A DNA stretch of 64,000 bases from NCBI RefSeq assembly GCF_028610705.1, contig NZ_JAQQWT010000002.1, positions 405,021-469,020 of the forward strand. The letters are read 5' to 3'. Numbering within the stretch: the first letter of the stretch is position 1; every line of letters starts with the position of its first letter. The stretch comes from Halalkalibacter alkalisediminis (lineage in GTDB: Bacteria; Bacillota; Bacilli; Bacillales; Bacillaceae_D). A model generated the notes under the pieces. The model saw only the letters and a program-made list of their open reading frames with translations. It did not search any database and was not told where the DNA came from. The position numbers and the translations under genes are program-made. Shown here one piece after another: positions 8,941 to 18,590 of the stretch.

Positions 8941-8984
8941 ATGGATATAGTTACCTTTCTACTGGTAATTATATCCATTTTTTT
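8941..8984 (+). terminator. Riboswitch-linked terminator upstream of metE
   Basis: ATGGATATA-g-TTACC pairs with GGTAA-t-TATATCCAT, and seven T follow. It lies 33 nt before the metE start, so B12 binding to the upstream aptamer is expected to favour this hairpin and switch metE off. Confidence 0.9.
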
Positions 8985-9016
8985 ATTACAAAGAAAATGA
9001 ACATGGAGGGTTTATC

Positions 9017-11293
9017 ATGACAAACATTATTAGTAGTAGTAATCTCGGCTACCCACGTATCGGGGAGAACCGCGAATGGAAAAAAACGCTTGAAGCTTTT
9101 TGGTCTTCCACTATTTCTGAGGATACTTTTCTAAAACAAATGAAAAATTACCGTTTAAATTATCTAAAAAAACAAAAAGATTTGGATATTGATTATATTC
9201 CTGTTGGTGATTTTTCTTATTATGATCACGTCCTTGATACGGCTACGATGTTTGGTTTAGTTCCTAAACGCTTTGAGTACTCAGGTGGACCCGTTTCGTT
9301 AACAACATATTTTGCGATGGCTCGAGGAAATGAGCATGCCCACGCTTGTGAAATGACGAAATGGTTTGATACGAATTACCATTACATCGTTCCAGAAATA
9401 GATAATAATCAAACTCCTATGTTAGTAGAAAACAAACCTCTTCAAGCATTTCTTGAAGCAAAGAATGAATTAAACATGATCGGTAAGCCCGTGATACTAG
9501 GACCATTTACTTTTTTAAAGCTGTCTAAAGGATTCAAGCAAGATGAATTTGCAACGATCTTAAATCGCCTTGTACCTATTTATATACAGATATTACAAGA
9601 GCTTGAAACAGCAGGTGCGTCACTTGTACAGATTGATGAACCAGCTCTTGTTACTGATATGACAAAAGAAGAAATGAAGCTATTTTCGACGGCTTACGAA
9701 ACAATCACCAGTCAGGTTCTGGGACTAGATCTCATTCTTCAAACTTATTTTGAATCCGTTACGCACTACGAAGAATTGATTCAGATACCCGTTAAAGGCA
9801 TAGGACTTGATTTCGTTTTTGGAAAAGAGGAAAATCTCACATCCATCCTTACATACGGATTTCCCAAGGATAAAATATTGGGTGCAGGTATCATCGATGG
9901 CCGTAACATTTGGAAAAGTGATTTAAATGTTACTCTTGATCTTGTTCGCAAGCTTAACGACTACGTCCCTTTTGAACGTCAGATTCTTCAGCCTTCCTCA
10001 AGCTTGATTCATGTTCCCGTCAGTTTAAAACATGAAACTCAACTTGAGCCGCTCGTTAAAAATGCATTAGCTTTCTGTCTTGAAAAATTAGAGGAATTAA
10101 AACTGTTAAAAGAAGTAGTCAGAACCCCGACTCCGGCTAAAATGCACGAATTATCATTACATCATCAAACATATAATGAATTAGCAACATCCAAATGGCG
10201 TAAAGAGAAATCTCAAACACATTTACCAAACCAGAGAACCCTACCCTTTATACAGCGCCAAAATTTACAGCAGAAAAAGTGGAACTTGCCCCTACTACCT
10301 ACTACAACCATTGGCAGCTTCCCGCAAACAAAAGAAATTCGTCAGACTCGGGCTAAATGGCGAAAAGGAGAACTTACAAATGAAGAGTATGACATTCAAA
10401 TTAAAGAAGAAATCAAAAAATGGGTTGCGATTCAAGAAGAGATCGATTTAGATGTATTCGTACATGGTGAATTTGAACGAACTGATATGGTTGAATTTTT
10501 TGGTGAGAAGTTAGCAGGCTTCACTTTTTCTAAGAATGGTTGGGTCCAATCTTATGGTTCACGTTGTGTCAAACCACCTATTATTTACGGAAATGTATCT
10601 TTTTTAGAAGCGATGACAATAAAGGAGACTTTATACGCACAATCGTTAACAAACAAACCCGTCAAAGGAATGCTTACTGGTCCAGTCACGATTTTAAATT
10701 GGTCGTTTGTCCGTAACGATATTCCTAATGAAGAAGTCGCTTTTCAAATTGCTGAAGCCTTATTAAATGAAGTGCAATTATTAGAAGATGCTGGTATTAC
10801 GATGATTCAAGTTGATGAGCCTGCTTTAAGGGAAGGGTTGCCATTAAAACAACGCAAGCATGAAGCATACCTAAATTGGGCAGTTAAGGCTTTTCGTACC
10901 ACTACCTCTGCAGTAGCAGATTCGACTCAAATTCATACACATATGTGTTACTGCGACTTTGACGAAATCATTGATTCAATTTACGATTTAGATGCTGATG
11001 TCATCTCCATTGAGACTTCAAGAAGTCATGCGGAACTTATTTCAGCATTTGAAACAACTGTATATAACAAAGGTATTGGGCTTGGGGTATATGACATACA
11101 CAGTCCCCGAATCCCAAGTGAACAAGAAATGCTTTTGACTATTGAACGAGCCTTGTCTGTACTCTCTCCTTCTCTTTTCTGGGTCAACCCAGATTGTGGC
11201 TTGAAAACACGAACAGAGGTCGAAACGATAGCAGCTCTTAAAAATATGGTAAAGGCAGCTAAAAAAGCACGCGCTTTAACCGTAGAAGTATAA
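9017..11293 (+). CDS. metE: Cobalamin-independent methionine synthase
   Basis: A 758-residue enzyme that transfers a methyl group from 5-methyltetrahydropteroyltri-L-glutamate to homocysteine. N-terminal SSNLGYPRIGENREWKK and the C-terminal half beginning LPTTTIGSFPQTKEIRQ show the usual duplicated barrel structure. Zinc-site motifs are HTHMCYCDFD near residue 643 and NPDCGLKTR near residue 728. The length is normal. ATG follows GGAGGG by 7 nt. The gene stands alone behind a B12 riboswitch plus terminator, so it should be expressed only when cobalamin is scarce. Confidence 0.98.
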   Translation: MTNIISSSNLGYPRIGENREWKKTLEAFWSSTISEDTFLKQMKNYRLNYLKKQKDLDIDYIPVGDFSYYDHVLDTATMFGLVPKRFEYSGGPVSLTTYFAMARGNEHAHACEMTKWFDTNYHYIVPEIDNNQTPMLVENKPLQAFLEAKNELNMIGKPVILGPFTFLKLSKGFKQDEFATILNRLVPIYIQILQELETAGASLVQIDEPALVTDMTKEEMKLFSTAYETITSQVLGLDLILQTYFESVTHYEELIQIPVKGIGLDFVFGKEENLTSILTYGFPKDKILGAGIIDGRNIWKSDLNVTLDLVRKLNDYVPFERQILQPSSSLIHVPVSLKHETQLEPLVKNALAFCLEKLEELKLLKEVVRTPTPAKMHELSLHHQTYNELATSKWRKEKSQTHLPNQRTLPFIQRQNLQQKKWNLPLLPTTTIGSFPQTKEIRQTRAKWRKGELTNEEYDIQIKEEIKKWVAIQEEIDLDVFVHGEFERTDMVEFFGEKLAGFTFSKNGWVQSYGSRCVKPPIIYGNVSFLEAMTIKETLYAQSLTNKPVKGMLTGPVTILNWSFVRNDIPNEEVAFQIAEALLNEVQLLEDAGITMIQVDEPALREGLPLKQRKHEAYLNWAVKAFRTTTSAVADSTQIHTHMCYCDFDEIIDSIYDLDADVISIETSRSHAELISAFETTVYNKGIGLGVYDIHSPRIPSEQEMLLTIERALSVLSPSLFWVNPDCGLKTRTEVETIAALKNMVKAAKKARALTVEV

Positions 11294-11345
11294 TAAAAAC
11301 CTGTTCAATGGAATATCTATTCTCTACAGAGGAGTTGGTTTTAAA

Positions 11346-11516
11346 GTGAGATATGAACTCGTCTACTTCCTGCAAAATATGAATGATGAAAAAGTAATTG
11401 CTGCTTTTATTAAGAAGTTGGATGCGAAAAGTTTGACGATCTTGTTTCAATATCTTGCTTTAACGGATGATAATACCCAACAAAAATGGGTACATATTTA
11501 TCAAAACTTGTTTTAA
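11346..11516 (+). CDS. Small protein of unknown function downstream of metE
   Basis: A 56-residue reading frame starting with GTG, 11 nt behind a GAGGAG site, and ending just before a terminator-like hairpin. The predicted protein begins VRYELVYFLQNMNDEK, contains a mixed charged/hydrophobic helix-like middle and ends HIYQNLF. I do not recognise the family. It begins 52 nt after the metE stop, so it may be cotranscribed with metE and share its B12 control. Its short length is the main doubt. Confidence 0.5.
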   Translation: MRYELVYFLQNMNDEKVIAAFIKKLDAKSLTILFQYLALTDDNTQQKWVHIYQNLF

Positions 11517-11549
11517 AAAGATGAAAATCTGTTTTTTAAACAAAGAAGG

Positions 11550-11590
11550 ACAATCTTAAAAAAATAAGATTGTCTCTTGTTTGTTTTGCA
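11550..11590. terminator. Terminator between the metE unit and resE
   Basis: ACAATCTTA and TAAGATTGT form a 9-bp stem around six A. The plus strand continues with a T-rich CTCTTGTTTGTTTTG stretch, so it probably ends metE and the small ORF, and may also serve resE on the other strand. Confidence 0.65.
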
Positions 11591-11610
11591 TTCCATATAT
11601 TTTGATATCG

Positions 11611-13383
11611 CTACTTGTTCGGAATAAAGAAAGAAAACGTTGTCCCTTCATTTACTTTACTGTGAACAGAAATATGACCATCATGGGCATCAATAATATT
11701 TTTAGCTATCGCAAGTCCAAGACCTGTGCCCGAGCGTCCCCTTGTTCTCGCTTTATCTGCTTTATAAAAGCGTTCAAAGACATATGGCAAATCAACTTCT
11801 GGAATTCCAGAGCCTGTATCTTTCACATCGAACTTAATTCCTTCGTCATATTGACATACCGCTAGTGTGACTTGACCGCCTCTTTCTGTATGACGGATCG
11901 CGTTGTGAAGCAAGTTGGTTAACACTTGATCAATACGATCAGGATCACAGGTTATAGTGGTTATTTCATTACTATCAAGTGATAGTGTTATATCCTGTTC
12001 CCTAGCTAAACCTTGAAACTTACGAACAATTCGTTCACTAAACGATTCGACTTCAACCGTTTCAATATTTAGCTCAACATGACCTGCTTCCATTCTAGCC
12101 ATATCTAATAACTCATTAACCAATCGGCCCATCCGCAATGACTCGTCATAAATAATTTTGGCGATCTCTTTCTTCTCTTCATCAGACCCGGCAATGTCAT
12201 CAATAATGGCTTCACTGTATCCTTGGAGCATCGATATAGGGGTCCTTAGCTCATGCGAAACATTCGCAATAAAGTCTTTTCTTAACTTATCATGCCTTCG
12301 CTCTTCCGTCATATCACGTAAAACGGCAACCGCACCCCTTATTTCATCTTGGTCGTATAAAGGTGTGATCAGAATCGTCCAACTTCTTCCTTGTATTTCC
12401 ACTTCACTCATTTGTTCTTTTTCAAGAAGAACGACTTTTTCAAATAACGTTTGTAACGTATCAGGTAAGATTTGATCGACATCATCATTCATTCCTTGCT
12501 CATAATACCAAGACTGGATAAAACGCTCAGCCGGTGGATTCGTTAATACGACTCGACCCTTTTTGTTTAACGTGACAACACCGTCTGCCATACTGACTAA
12601 AATACGAGCAAGCTGTTCTTTTTCTTGATTAAGTGCATGAATGTTGTTGTTTAACTCACGACCCATTCGATTAAACGCAATGGCAAGTTGGCCAATCTCA
12701 TCGTGAGTTAATATCGGAATCTTTGTTTTAAATTTCCCTTGTGCGACTTCTAAGGCCACTTGACGCATTTTGCGAAGAGGGGCTGTAATTCTAGATGAAA
12801 GAAAGAAAGCAAAGATCGTCGTTAAAACTATGGCAATTCCAGCTGAAAAATAAATAATCTGTCGTGTTTCATTGGATGCCTCTTCAATGGCTGAAAGCGA
12901 TTGATATAAAAATAAAGCACTATCCTCTACGTTGTCAAGTTGCAATGGAATTCCAACTATCATAATCTCAGATAGAAACTCCTCACCATTACCTGTAAAT
13001 GGAAAGTCCCCTTCTGTCATCACAACCTGCTCTCCTGAAAAAACTTGCGATAAGGTTTCATCTGTAAAAAAAGTATCGAGTGCGACTTGATGTGCTTCAG
13101 CCTCATCTGAACTCCAAACTTTTTCACCTTCGACTAAAAAAATGACATGCATATCGAAAGCTTCGGTATACTGGAAAATGGTATTTAACGCATCACTTTC
13201 CGAACTATACTCTTGATAAATAGACGAAATCATAACCGCATGGTTTAAAAGGCGCGATTCCGCTTCGTTTACATGAAAACGTTCAAACGACTGCAACAAC
13301 AAAACCATTAGTACGGTTAGTACAACAGATACTAGAAGCAAAATGGTAATCCAGAGCTTCCCTACGACACTGCGCCAAAACAT
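11611..13383 (-). CDS. resE: Redox-sensing histidine kinase ResE
   Basis: A 590-residue membrane histidine kinase. One membrane segment is at about residues 10-30 and a second at about 173-193; an extracellular loop lies between. Then come a HAMP region (SSRITAPLRKMRQVALEVAQG), a PAS-like segment around residues 255-365, the phospho-acceptor box NVSHELRTPISML near residue 380 and ATPase motifs NLLHNAIRHTERGG, DTGSGIP and GRSGTGLGLAI. It phosphorylates ResD in response to oxygen or nitric-oxide stress. It begins 3 nt after resD ends. In B. subtilis sigX follows resE; here metE does. Confidence 0.95.
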   Translation of the reverse strand: MFWRSVVGKLWITILLLVSVVLTVLMVLLLQSFERFHVNEAESRLLNHAVMISSIYQEYSSESDALNTIFQYTEAFDMHVIFLVEGEKVWSSDEAEAHQVALDTFFTDETLSQVFSGEQVVMTEGDFPFTGNGEEFLSEIMIVGIPLQLDNVEDSALFLYQSLSAIEEASNETRQIIYFSAGIAIVLTTIFAFFLSSRITAPLRKMRQVALEVAQGKFKTKIPILTHDEIGQLAIAFNRMGRELNNNIHALNQEKEQLARILVSMADGVVTLNKKGRVVLTNPPAERFIQSWYYEQGMNDDVDQILPDTLQTLFEKVVLLEKEQMSEVEIQGRSWTILITPLYDQDEIRGAVAVLRDMTEERRHDKLRKDFIANVSHELRTPISMLQGYSEAIIDDIAGSDEEKKEIAKIIYDESLRMGRLVNELLDMARMEAGHVELNIETVEVESFSERIVRKFQGLAREQDITLSLDSNEITTITCDPDRIDQVLTNLLHNAIRHTERGGQVTLAVCQYDEGIKFDVKDTGSGIPEVDLPYVFERFYKADKARTRGRSGTGLGLAIAKNIIDAHDGHISVHSKVNEGTTFSFFIPNK

Positions 13384-13385
13384 TA

Positions 13386-14099
13386 TTACTTCACAGCCTC
13401 AAATTTATAGCCAATGCCCCAAACTGTTGAAATCATTGATGCCGCCTCAGGTGAGATCTTATTTAGTTTTTCACGTAGTCTCTTTATATGAGTATCTACT
13501 GTTCTTAAATCACCAAAGAAATCATAGTTCCAAACATCTTTTAAAAGTTGCTCACGAGAGAATACTTTATCTGGAGACTGCGCTAAATAATGTAACAATT
13601 CATACTCTTTAGGCGTTAAGCTAATTTCTTGATCTGAAACTGTCACACGATGAGCGTCGTTATCAATCATTAAATGTTGAAAAACAAGAACATCCTTCGC
13701 CTGTGTTTCCGTATGCAAAAACTTAGTGGACGAAGAACGTCTTAGTAACGCCTTTACCCGAAGTACAACCTCTCTTGGGCTAAAAGGCTTTACAATGTAA
13801 TCGTCTGTCCCAACTTCAAAACCTTGAACCCTGTTTGCCTCTTCTCCTTTTGCTGTTAACATCATAACAGGAGTTGCTTTCGTTTTACGAAGTTCTTGAC
13901 ATACTTCGATCCCATCCATTCCAGGCATCATAATATCAAGTAAAATAAGATCATATTCATCCGTTAAAGCCAATTCTAGGGCTTGTTCACCGTTTTCTGC
14001 TTCTTCCACTTCATAATTTTCACGTTCTAAATACATTTTTAATAGTCTACGAATTCGATCTTCATCATCCACTACTAAAATACGCGCTTCTTTTTCCAT
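13386..14099 (-). CDS. resD: OmpR-family response regulator ResD
   Basis: A 237-residue regulator: receiver domain with acidic DDED pocket near residue 11, phosphorylated Asp in LILLDIMMPGMDG near residue 56, and KPFSPREVVLRV near residue 105. A winged-helix DNA-binding domain follows (SLTPKEYELLHYLAQSPDKV and RTVDTHIKRLREKL). It activates respiration and cytochrome assembly genes including resABC in the model organism. ATG follows AGGAGG. A 242-base gap containing the resABC terminator separates it from resC, so it probably has its own promoter. Confidence 0.95.
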   Translation of the reverse strand: MEKEARILVVDDEDRIRRLLKMYLERENYEVEEAENGEQALELALTDEYDLILLDIMMPGMDGIEVCQELRKTKATPVMMLTAKGEEANRVQGFEVGTDDYIVKPFSPREVVLRVKALLRRSSSTKFLHTETQAKDVLVFQHLMIDNDAHRVTVSDQEISLTPKEYELLHYLAQSPDKVFSREQLLKDVWNYDFFGDLRTVDTHIKRLREKLNKISPEAASMISTVWGIGYKFEAVK

Positions 14100-14305
14100 C
14101 TTTACTTCCTCCTAATTAAGGTCTCTTATATGTAGTCTAACACGAATAAGTTGCGAGAAAAACTAAGGCCTATCAGCTTATTTTTCCCTATCCTACTTTA
14201 AGTAATGAGAGTAGGTAAAGGATTACCATTAAAAAACTTCCCCGCAATTTCAGATTTTATAATCAGCCTTTTGAATAACTTAAGGCACGTTCATTCTATA
14301 TCTTT

Positions 14306-14333
14306 GAAAAAAACCCTCGCATGCAGCGAGGGT
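14306..14333 (-). terminator. Terminator after resABC
   Basis: On the minus strand ACCCTCGC and GCGAGGGT pair around five bases, followed by seven T. It lies immediately after the resC stop. Confidence 0.92.
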
Positions 14334-14341
14334 TCGTATCA

Positions 14342-15529
14342 TCAAGCGTACGAGTGAAGACCCGCAATAACAAGGTTTACAAACACTAAGTTAAACATGA
14401 TGATCGCAAAACCGATTACACATAACCAAGCTGACTTTTCTCCATGCCAACCTTTTGACAAGCGTAAGTGTAAGTATGCCGCATAGAACAAGAAGGTCAC
14501 TAGCGCCCATACCTCTTTAGGGTCCCACCCCCAGAATCTAGTCCAGGCGATTTGCGCCCAAATCATCGCAAAGACAAGACCTCCAAGTGCAAAAACAGGA
14601 AACCCAATCGCAATAGCACGATAACTTACTTCATCTATAGCTTGCGGGCTCACACCTTTTAGGATTGGTTGAATGGCACCACCGATTCGTTTACGTAGGA
14701 CAAGACGTAATAGCCAATAGATAACCAAACCAGAAAGTAGAGACCAGATAACCGTATTAAGATCATTTGCGACTATGATCGCCGGGGCATCAAATAATGG
14801 TGTCATTTTTCCTTCTGTTAAAAGCTGACCTTCGTTAGGACCTACTAAAGCCGGTAAGTTGTAAACCATTTCAGCTTCAATGCCATTTTCATTCACATAG
14901 GCAAATGTAGATTCATAATTCATTGCATTAAAGATCGACCCCATTAAAATGAAACCAACTAAACTGATAATCGAGTACATCACCATTTCAAGTGCTCGTG
15001 TTTGTTTATTTGTTTTCGTAAAGTCGAGCGTCCTAATCAAATAGATGAGGCCAGCAACGAATCCAATTGATAAAATTCCTTGTCCAAGCGCTACTGTAAT
15101 AACATGTATTTTCAACCAATAGCTTTGTAAAGCTGGAATAAGCGGTGCTACTTCTCCAGGGAACATGGAAGCATACGCAATAATGAGCATGACAATAGGC
15201 ATGGTAAACATTCCAAGATAATTAGAACGATAAATAGCATAGATAATAACAAAAGCAAAACCAATCGCTATTCCAAGGAACGTCATGTATTCAAACATAT
15301 TACTTACCGGCGCATGACCAGCATGTATCCAGCGAGTAATGAAATAGCCAAGTGAAAAGATCGAGCCTAAAATCGATAAAATATATCCAATTAATCCCCA
15401 ACGATTTCCGTTCATTTCCCCTTGTTTGTTACGCCATTTCTTTCCTGTTATTGATACGGTAAAAGTAATTGTCGCACCAAGATAGAGGAAAAAAGCAATA
15501 AATAGTAGATTTCCACTAATTGCTCCCAT
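14342..15529 (-). CDS. resC: Cytochrome c biogenesis protein ResC (CcsA family)
   Basis: A 395-residue polytopic membrane protein of the System II cytochrome c synthase. The tryptophan-rich haem-handling motif appears as FWGWDPKEVWALV near residue 338, and several conserved His residues flank it. With ResB it moves haem across the membrane and attaches it to apocytochrome c. The start is the ATG at 15529, placed behind a perfect AGGAGG; an upstream start 12 codons earlier has no site. The gap to resB is 58 nt and a terminator follows. Confidence 0.94.
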   Translation of the reverse strand: MGAISGNLLFIAFFLYLGATITFTVSITGKKWRNKQGEMNGNRWGLIGYILSILGSIFSLGYFITRWIHAGHAPVSNMFEYMTFLGIAIGFAFVIIYAIYRSNYLGMFTMPIVMLIIAYASMFPGEVAPLIPALQSYWLKIHVITVALGQGILSIGFVAGLIYLIRTLDFTKTNKQTRALEMVMYSIISLVGFILMGSIFNAMNYESTFAYVNENGIEAEMVYNLPALVGPNEGQLLTEGKMTPLFDAPAIIVANDLNTVIWSLLSGLVIYWLLRLVLRKRIGGAIQPILKGVSPQAIDEVSYRAIAIGFPVFALGGLVFAMIWAQIAWTRFWGWDPKEVWALVTFLFYAAYLHLRLSKGWHGEKSAWLCVIGFAIIMFNLVFVNLVIAGLHSYA

Positions 15530-15587
15530 GATAAAACCTCCTGACAAAAGGAAGGGAATACTCACTCACATTCCCTTTCTCCTCTTA

Positions 15588-17234
15588 TTAACCTTCTATT
15601 TTTTTCAATTCTTCTTGCTTGGACTCTTCAGCCTCAACCTGATCAATCGGTGAGGAAATTTCCGTCTCAGCAATCGCATAATCAATATCTTTACGTAAAG
15701 CAAGATAATTCTTATTCGTATGACCTGCAATCCAAACCTCACCATTTATACGTTGTAACCAAATGCGACGATGAGACCAATACGAACCTTGTGTTAACCC
15801 AATCATGAAAATAATTCCCCCAACAATTAAGAAAGGAAGCGTATAATCTCTTCTAACGACTAGTCCAGTTACGTGTTTCGTATCTACGTCAATAAACGTC
15901 ATTTTATAATTATTTTCACCCATAGGTTCAAGATTCGTTTGAATTCCAACAAAACTCACTTCTCCTTCAGGTGTTTCTGGAGTATACATATCAAAAATAA
16001 ACACCGGATTGTCCGGAATTTGCGAACGAGTGGACGGGACATTCGAACTATTTAAGAAATAATCAGGAAAATACTCTCTTATTTCAATTCGATAGCCTTC
16101 TCCTAAATCATAAATTCGTTCTGGATTAAAGAGATTCACATCAATACGTCCAGTTGTTTCACCCGTTGCTTTATTTTCAAGTGTAAAACTCATTGTGTTC
16201 AATTCATGGAGTTTATAATCTACTTGATAAAGAGCAAAGCCATCAAATTTAAACGGTTCATTGACACGAATCTTATGGCGATCAACTTCGACTAGTTCAC
16301 CTTCGCCAACTATTCCAGTAGATTCACTTTCATACAGTACCGCATCCGTTTGATAGGTTTTTACAATCTGACCACCAGCCCGTTGCATGGCTTCTCCGAA
16401 AATCTCATCATCTTCATCATATAATTCGACGAGAAATTCCTCGTTACCAATATGATATTGTCCATTCGTCCCAGGGACAACGGTCGTTTCCCCTTCACGA
16501 ACCCAGACATTTTCATCAATATACATTCCAGGAAAATAACGAAGCATACAACCAATTAAAAAGACGATTAACCCAATATGATTAATATAAGGACCCCACC
16601 TAGCAAAACGTCCCTTTTCAGCAACGATGTTTCCATTTTCTTCTGATAGATTGTATTTCTTCTCTTTCAATTTTGCTTTAGCTAGTTCCAAAGAATAATC
16701 AATGTCTTGGACTTTAGACGTTCCATACACACGTTGTCTTTTTAAGAAGTTAGCATGCCTAGTTACCCGCTGCGTTTTTAAAGCGCGGTATAATGGAAAT
16801 ACGCGATCCCAACTAGCGATGAAAATCGAAACACCTAATGCTGCAATTAAGAGCATATACCACCATGAACCATATAAATTATGAAAACCTAACTGATAGT
16901 ATAATTGTCCAGTAATTCCGTATTCATCGACATAGTATTGTGCTGGATTCACAGTCGGTGGGATATACATTTCCTGCGGATAAATGGTACCAAGTGCTGA
17001 TGCGAGAAGTGTCAGCACGATCAACCAAATTCCCACCTTTACTGAAGAAAAGAACATCCAAATTTTATCAATAAATGTCGTTGTGTACGTTTGTGACCGG
17101 CGGGCAACGCCTTCATATTTCATATCGAGTAGCTGTTTTTGATTTTCTTGATCATCAAGAGGTTTGCCACACGATTCACAAACGATCGTTCCTTGTGGAT
17201 TTTCATGCGTACATTCACATGTGATTTTGTTCAT
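15588..17234 (-). CDS. resB: Cytochrome c biogenesis protein ResB
   Basis: A 548-residue membrane protein, partner of ResC in System II cytochrome c maturation. The N-terminus carries a small zinc-ribbon-like pattern CECTHENPQGTIVCESCGKP at residues 5-24. Membrane segments lie near residues 65-85, 125-145 and 210-225, then a large extracytoplasmic domain and a last segment near 465. I chose the ATG with GAGGTG upstream rather than a TTG five codons earlier. The C-terminus is acidic. It lies 15 nt after resA. Confidence 0.94.
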   Translation of the reverse strand: MNKITCECTHENPQGTIVCESCGKPLDDQENQKQLLDMKYEGVARRSQTYTTTFIDKIWMFFSSVKVGIWLIVLTLLASALGTIYPQEMYIPPTVNPAQYYVDEYGITGQLYYQLGFHNLYGSWWYMLLIAALGVSIFIASWDRVFPLYRALKTQRVTRHANFLKRQRVYGTSKVQDIDYSLELAKAKLKEKKYNLSEENGNIVAEKGRFARWGPYINHIGLIVFLIGCMLRYFPGMYIDENVWVREGETTVVPGTNGQYHIGNEEFLVELYDEDDEIFGEAMQRAGGQIVKTYQTDAVLYESESTGIVGEGELVEVDRHKIRVNEPFKFDGFALYQVDYKLHELNTMSFTLENKATGETTGRIDVNLFNPERIYDLGEGYRIEIREYFPDYFLNSSNVPSTRSQIPDNPVFIFDMYTPETPEGEVSFVGIQTNLEPMGENNYKMTFIDVDTKHVTGLVVRRDYTLPFLIVGGIIFMIGLTQGSYWSHRRIWLQRINGEVWIAGHTNKNYLALRKDIDYAIAETEISSPIDQVEAEESKQEELKKIEG

Positions 17235-17249
17235 TCTCGTGCACCTCAA

Positions 17250-17777
17250 TTATGTCCCGGGTTTAATCTCTTCCATGAAGTCTCGAACCATTTGCTCTGT
17301 CATTCCACCTTGATGCACACGCACAATTGTTCCGTGTTCATCAATTAATATCGTTGTTGGTAATGGCGAAATTCCATACGCATCGATTACGTCTCTTCCC
17401 TTATCAATGGCAATCGGAAAAGTAAGCCCGTAACGCTCAGCAAAACGTTCAACCGTTAGTCCTGGTTCAGCTGCGTTTACTGCAATAATTTCTACACCCT
17501 TTTCTTTATACTCGGTGTATAACTCTTCCATAATCGGCATTTCTTTTACACATGGTGGGCAATAAGTACCCCAGAAATTAAGAAATACCCCTTTTCCTTT
17601 TAATCCTTCAAGCTCAATACGTTCCCCTTTTAGATCATTCAGAACAAAGTTGACTGAAGCCTCACCAGCTTTGGCGACACTTCGGTCAGCAATAAAGTTT
17701 GAGTAAAACGTATAGGCAAGAGCAATTGCGATAACAGCCAGAATGCTCGATCGCATTATTAGGCGTTTTTGTTTCAA
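17250..17777 (-). CDS. resA: Thiol-disulfide oxidoreductase ResA
   Basis: A 175-residue membrane-anchored thioredoxin-like protein that reduces the haem-binding cysteines of apocytochrome c outside the membrane. An N-terminal anchor is at residues 8-25, the active site is NFWGTYCPPCVKEMP near residue 78, and the cis-Pro segment is SPLPTTILID. B. subtilis ResA has Cys-Glu-Pro-Cys; here the motif is Cys-Pro-Pro-Cys. The start is a TTG six bases behind GGGGGAG; an earlier TTG is not preceded by a site. It is first of the resABC group, after a gap of about 85 bases from rluB. Confidence 0.92.
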   Translation of the reverse strand: MKQKRLIMRSSILAVIAIALAYTFYSNFIADRSVAKAGEASVNFVLNDLKGERIELEGLKGKGVFLNFWGTYCPPCVKEMPIMEELYTEYKEKGVEIIAVNAAEPGLTVERFAERYGLTFPIAIDKGRDVIDAYGISPLPTTILIDEHGTIVRVHQGGMTEQMVRDFMEEIKPGT

Positions 17778-17861
17778 CAAACTCTCCCCCTTTTTTGAAT
17801 CAACCAATTTAAAGCAATTTTCTCTATTATAACGTTAGAAACATCACAATTTATGATTGCT

Positions 17862-18590
17862 TTATGACGGTTTCGTGACAGCTAATTCACGTAAATGTTT
17901 CACTTCAATTGGCTTAAGAGTTCTAGCATCACCAGGGTTTAAACCACGTAAATTCAGAAAGCTATACTGTTCACGTTTTAGTTTTAATACGGGGTGATCT
18001 ATCGCATCAAACATCCTTCTTACTTGTCGGTTTCTACCTTCATGAATAGTAAGTTGAATGATTGACGTTTGCTTTTTCTTATCAATCGACATCACTTTCA
18101 CTTTTGCGGGGGCAGTCTTTCCATCTTCAAGCATGACTCCATATTGCAGCTTTTTCAACGCTTCTCTTGAAGGGATCCCCTTCACTTTTGCTACATACAC
18201 TTTTTCAATTTTAAATTTAGGGTGCATAAGCATATTCGCAAATTCTCCATCATTTGTTAATAAAATTAACCCAGAAGTATCATAATCCAATCGACCTACC
18301 GGGAAGATTCGTTGTTCGATTTCTAGAAAATCAGTCACAACCGTTCTTCCTTTATCATCACTCACACTAGAAATCACTCCACTTGGTTTATAGAGTAGAT
18401 AATAAACAGGCTCTTCACGGTCAATCGGGACACCCTCAACTTCAATTTCATCCTTATTAGGCGTTACTTTTACTCCAAGTTCACGCACTACTTGTCCATT
18501 TACTTTTACTTTTCCTTCAATAATAAGCTGTTCTGCCTTGCGCCTTGATGTAATACCGGCTTGGGCAATCACTTTCTGTAACCGTTCCAT
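17862..18590 (-). CDS. rluB: 23S rRNA pseudouridine synthase B
   Basis: A 242-residue RsuA/RluB-type pseudouridine synthase. The S4 RNA-binding domain is at residues 3-62 (MERLQKVIAQAGITSRRKAE start). The catalytic Asp lies in the motif GRLDYDTSGLILLTNDG near residue 103, and the late motif EGRNRQVRRMFDAIDHPV is present. It modifies a uridine of 23S rRNA. I chose the ATG at 18590 behind GAGGTGAAAGAG. In B. subtilis rluB follows spmB; here a dehydrogenase gene and a repeat-containing gap separate them. Confidence 0.93.
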   Translation of the reverse strand: MERLQKVIAQAGITSRRKAEQLIIEGKVKVNGQVVRELGVKVTPNKDEIEVEGVPIDREEPVYYLLYKPSGVISSVSDDKGRTVVTDFLEIEQRIFPVGRLDYDTSGLILLTNDGEFANMLMHPKFKIEKVYVAKVKGIPSREALKKLQYGVMLEDGKTAPAKVKVMSIDKKKQTSIIQLTIHEGRNRQVRRMFDAIDHPVLKLKREQYSFLNLRGLNPGDARTLKPIEVKHLRELAVTKPS

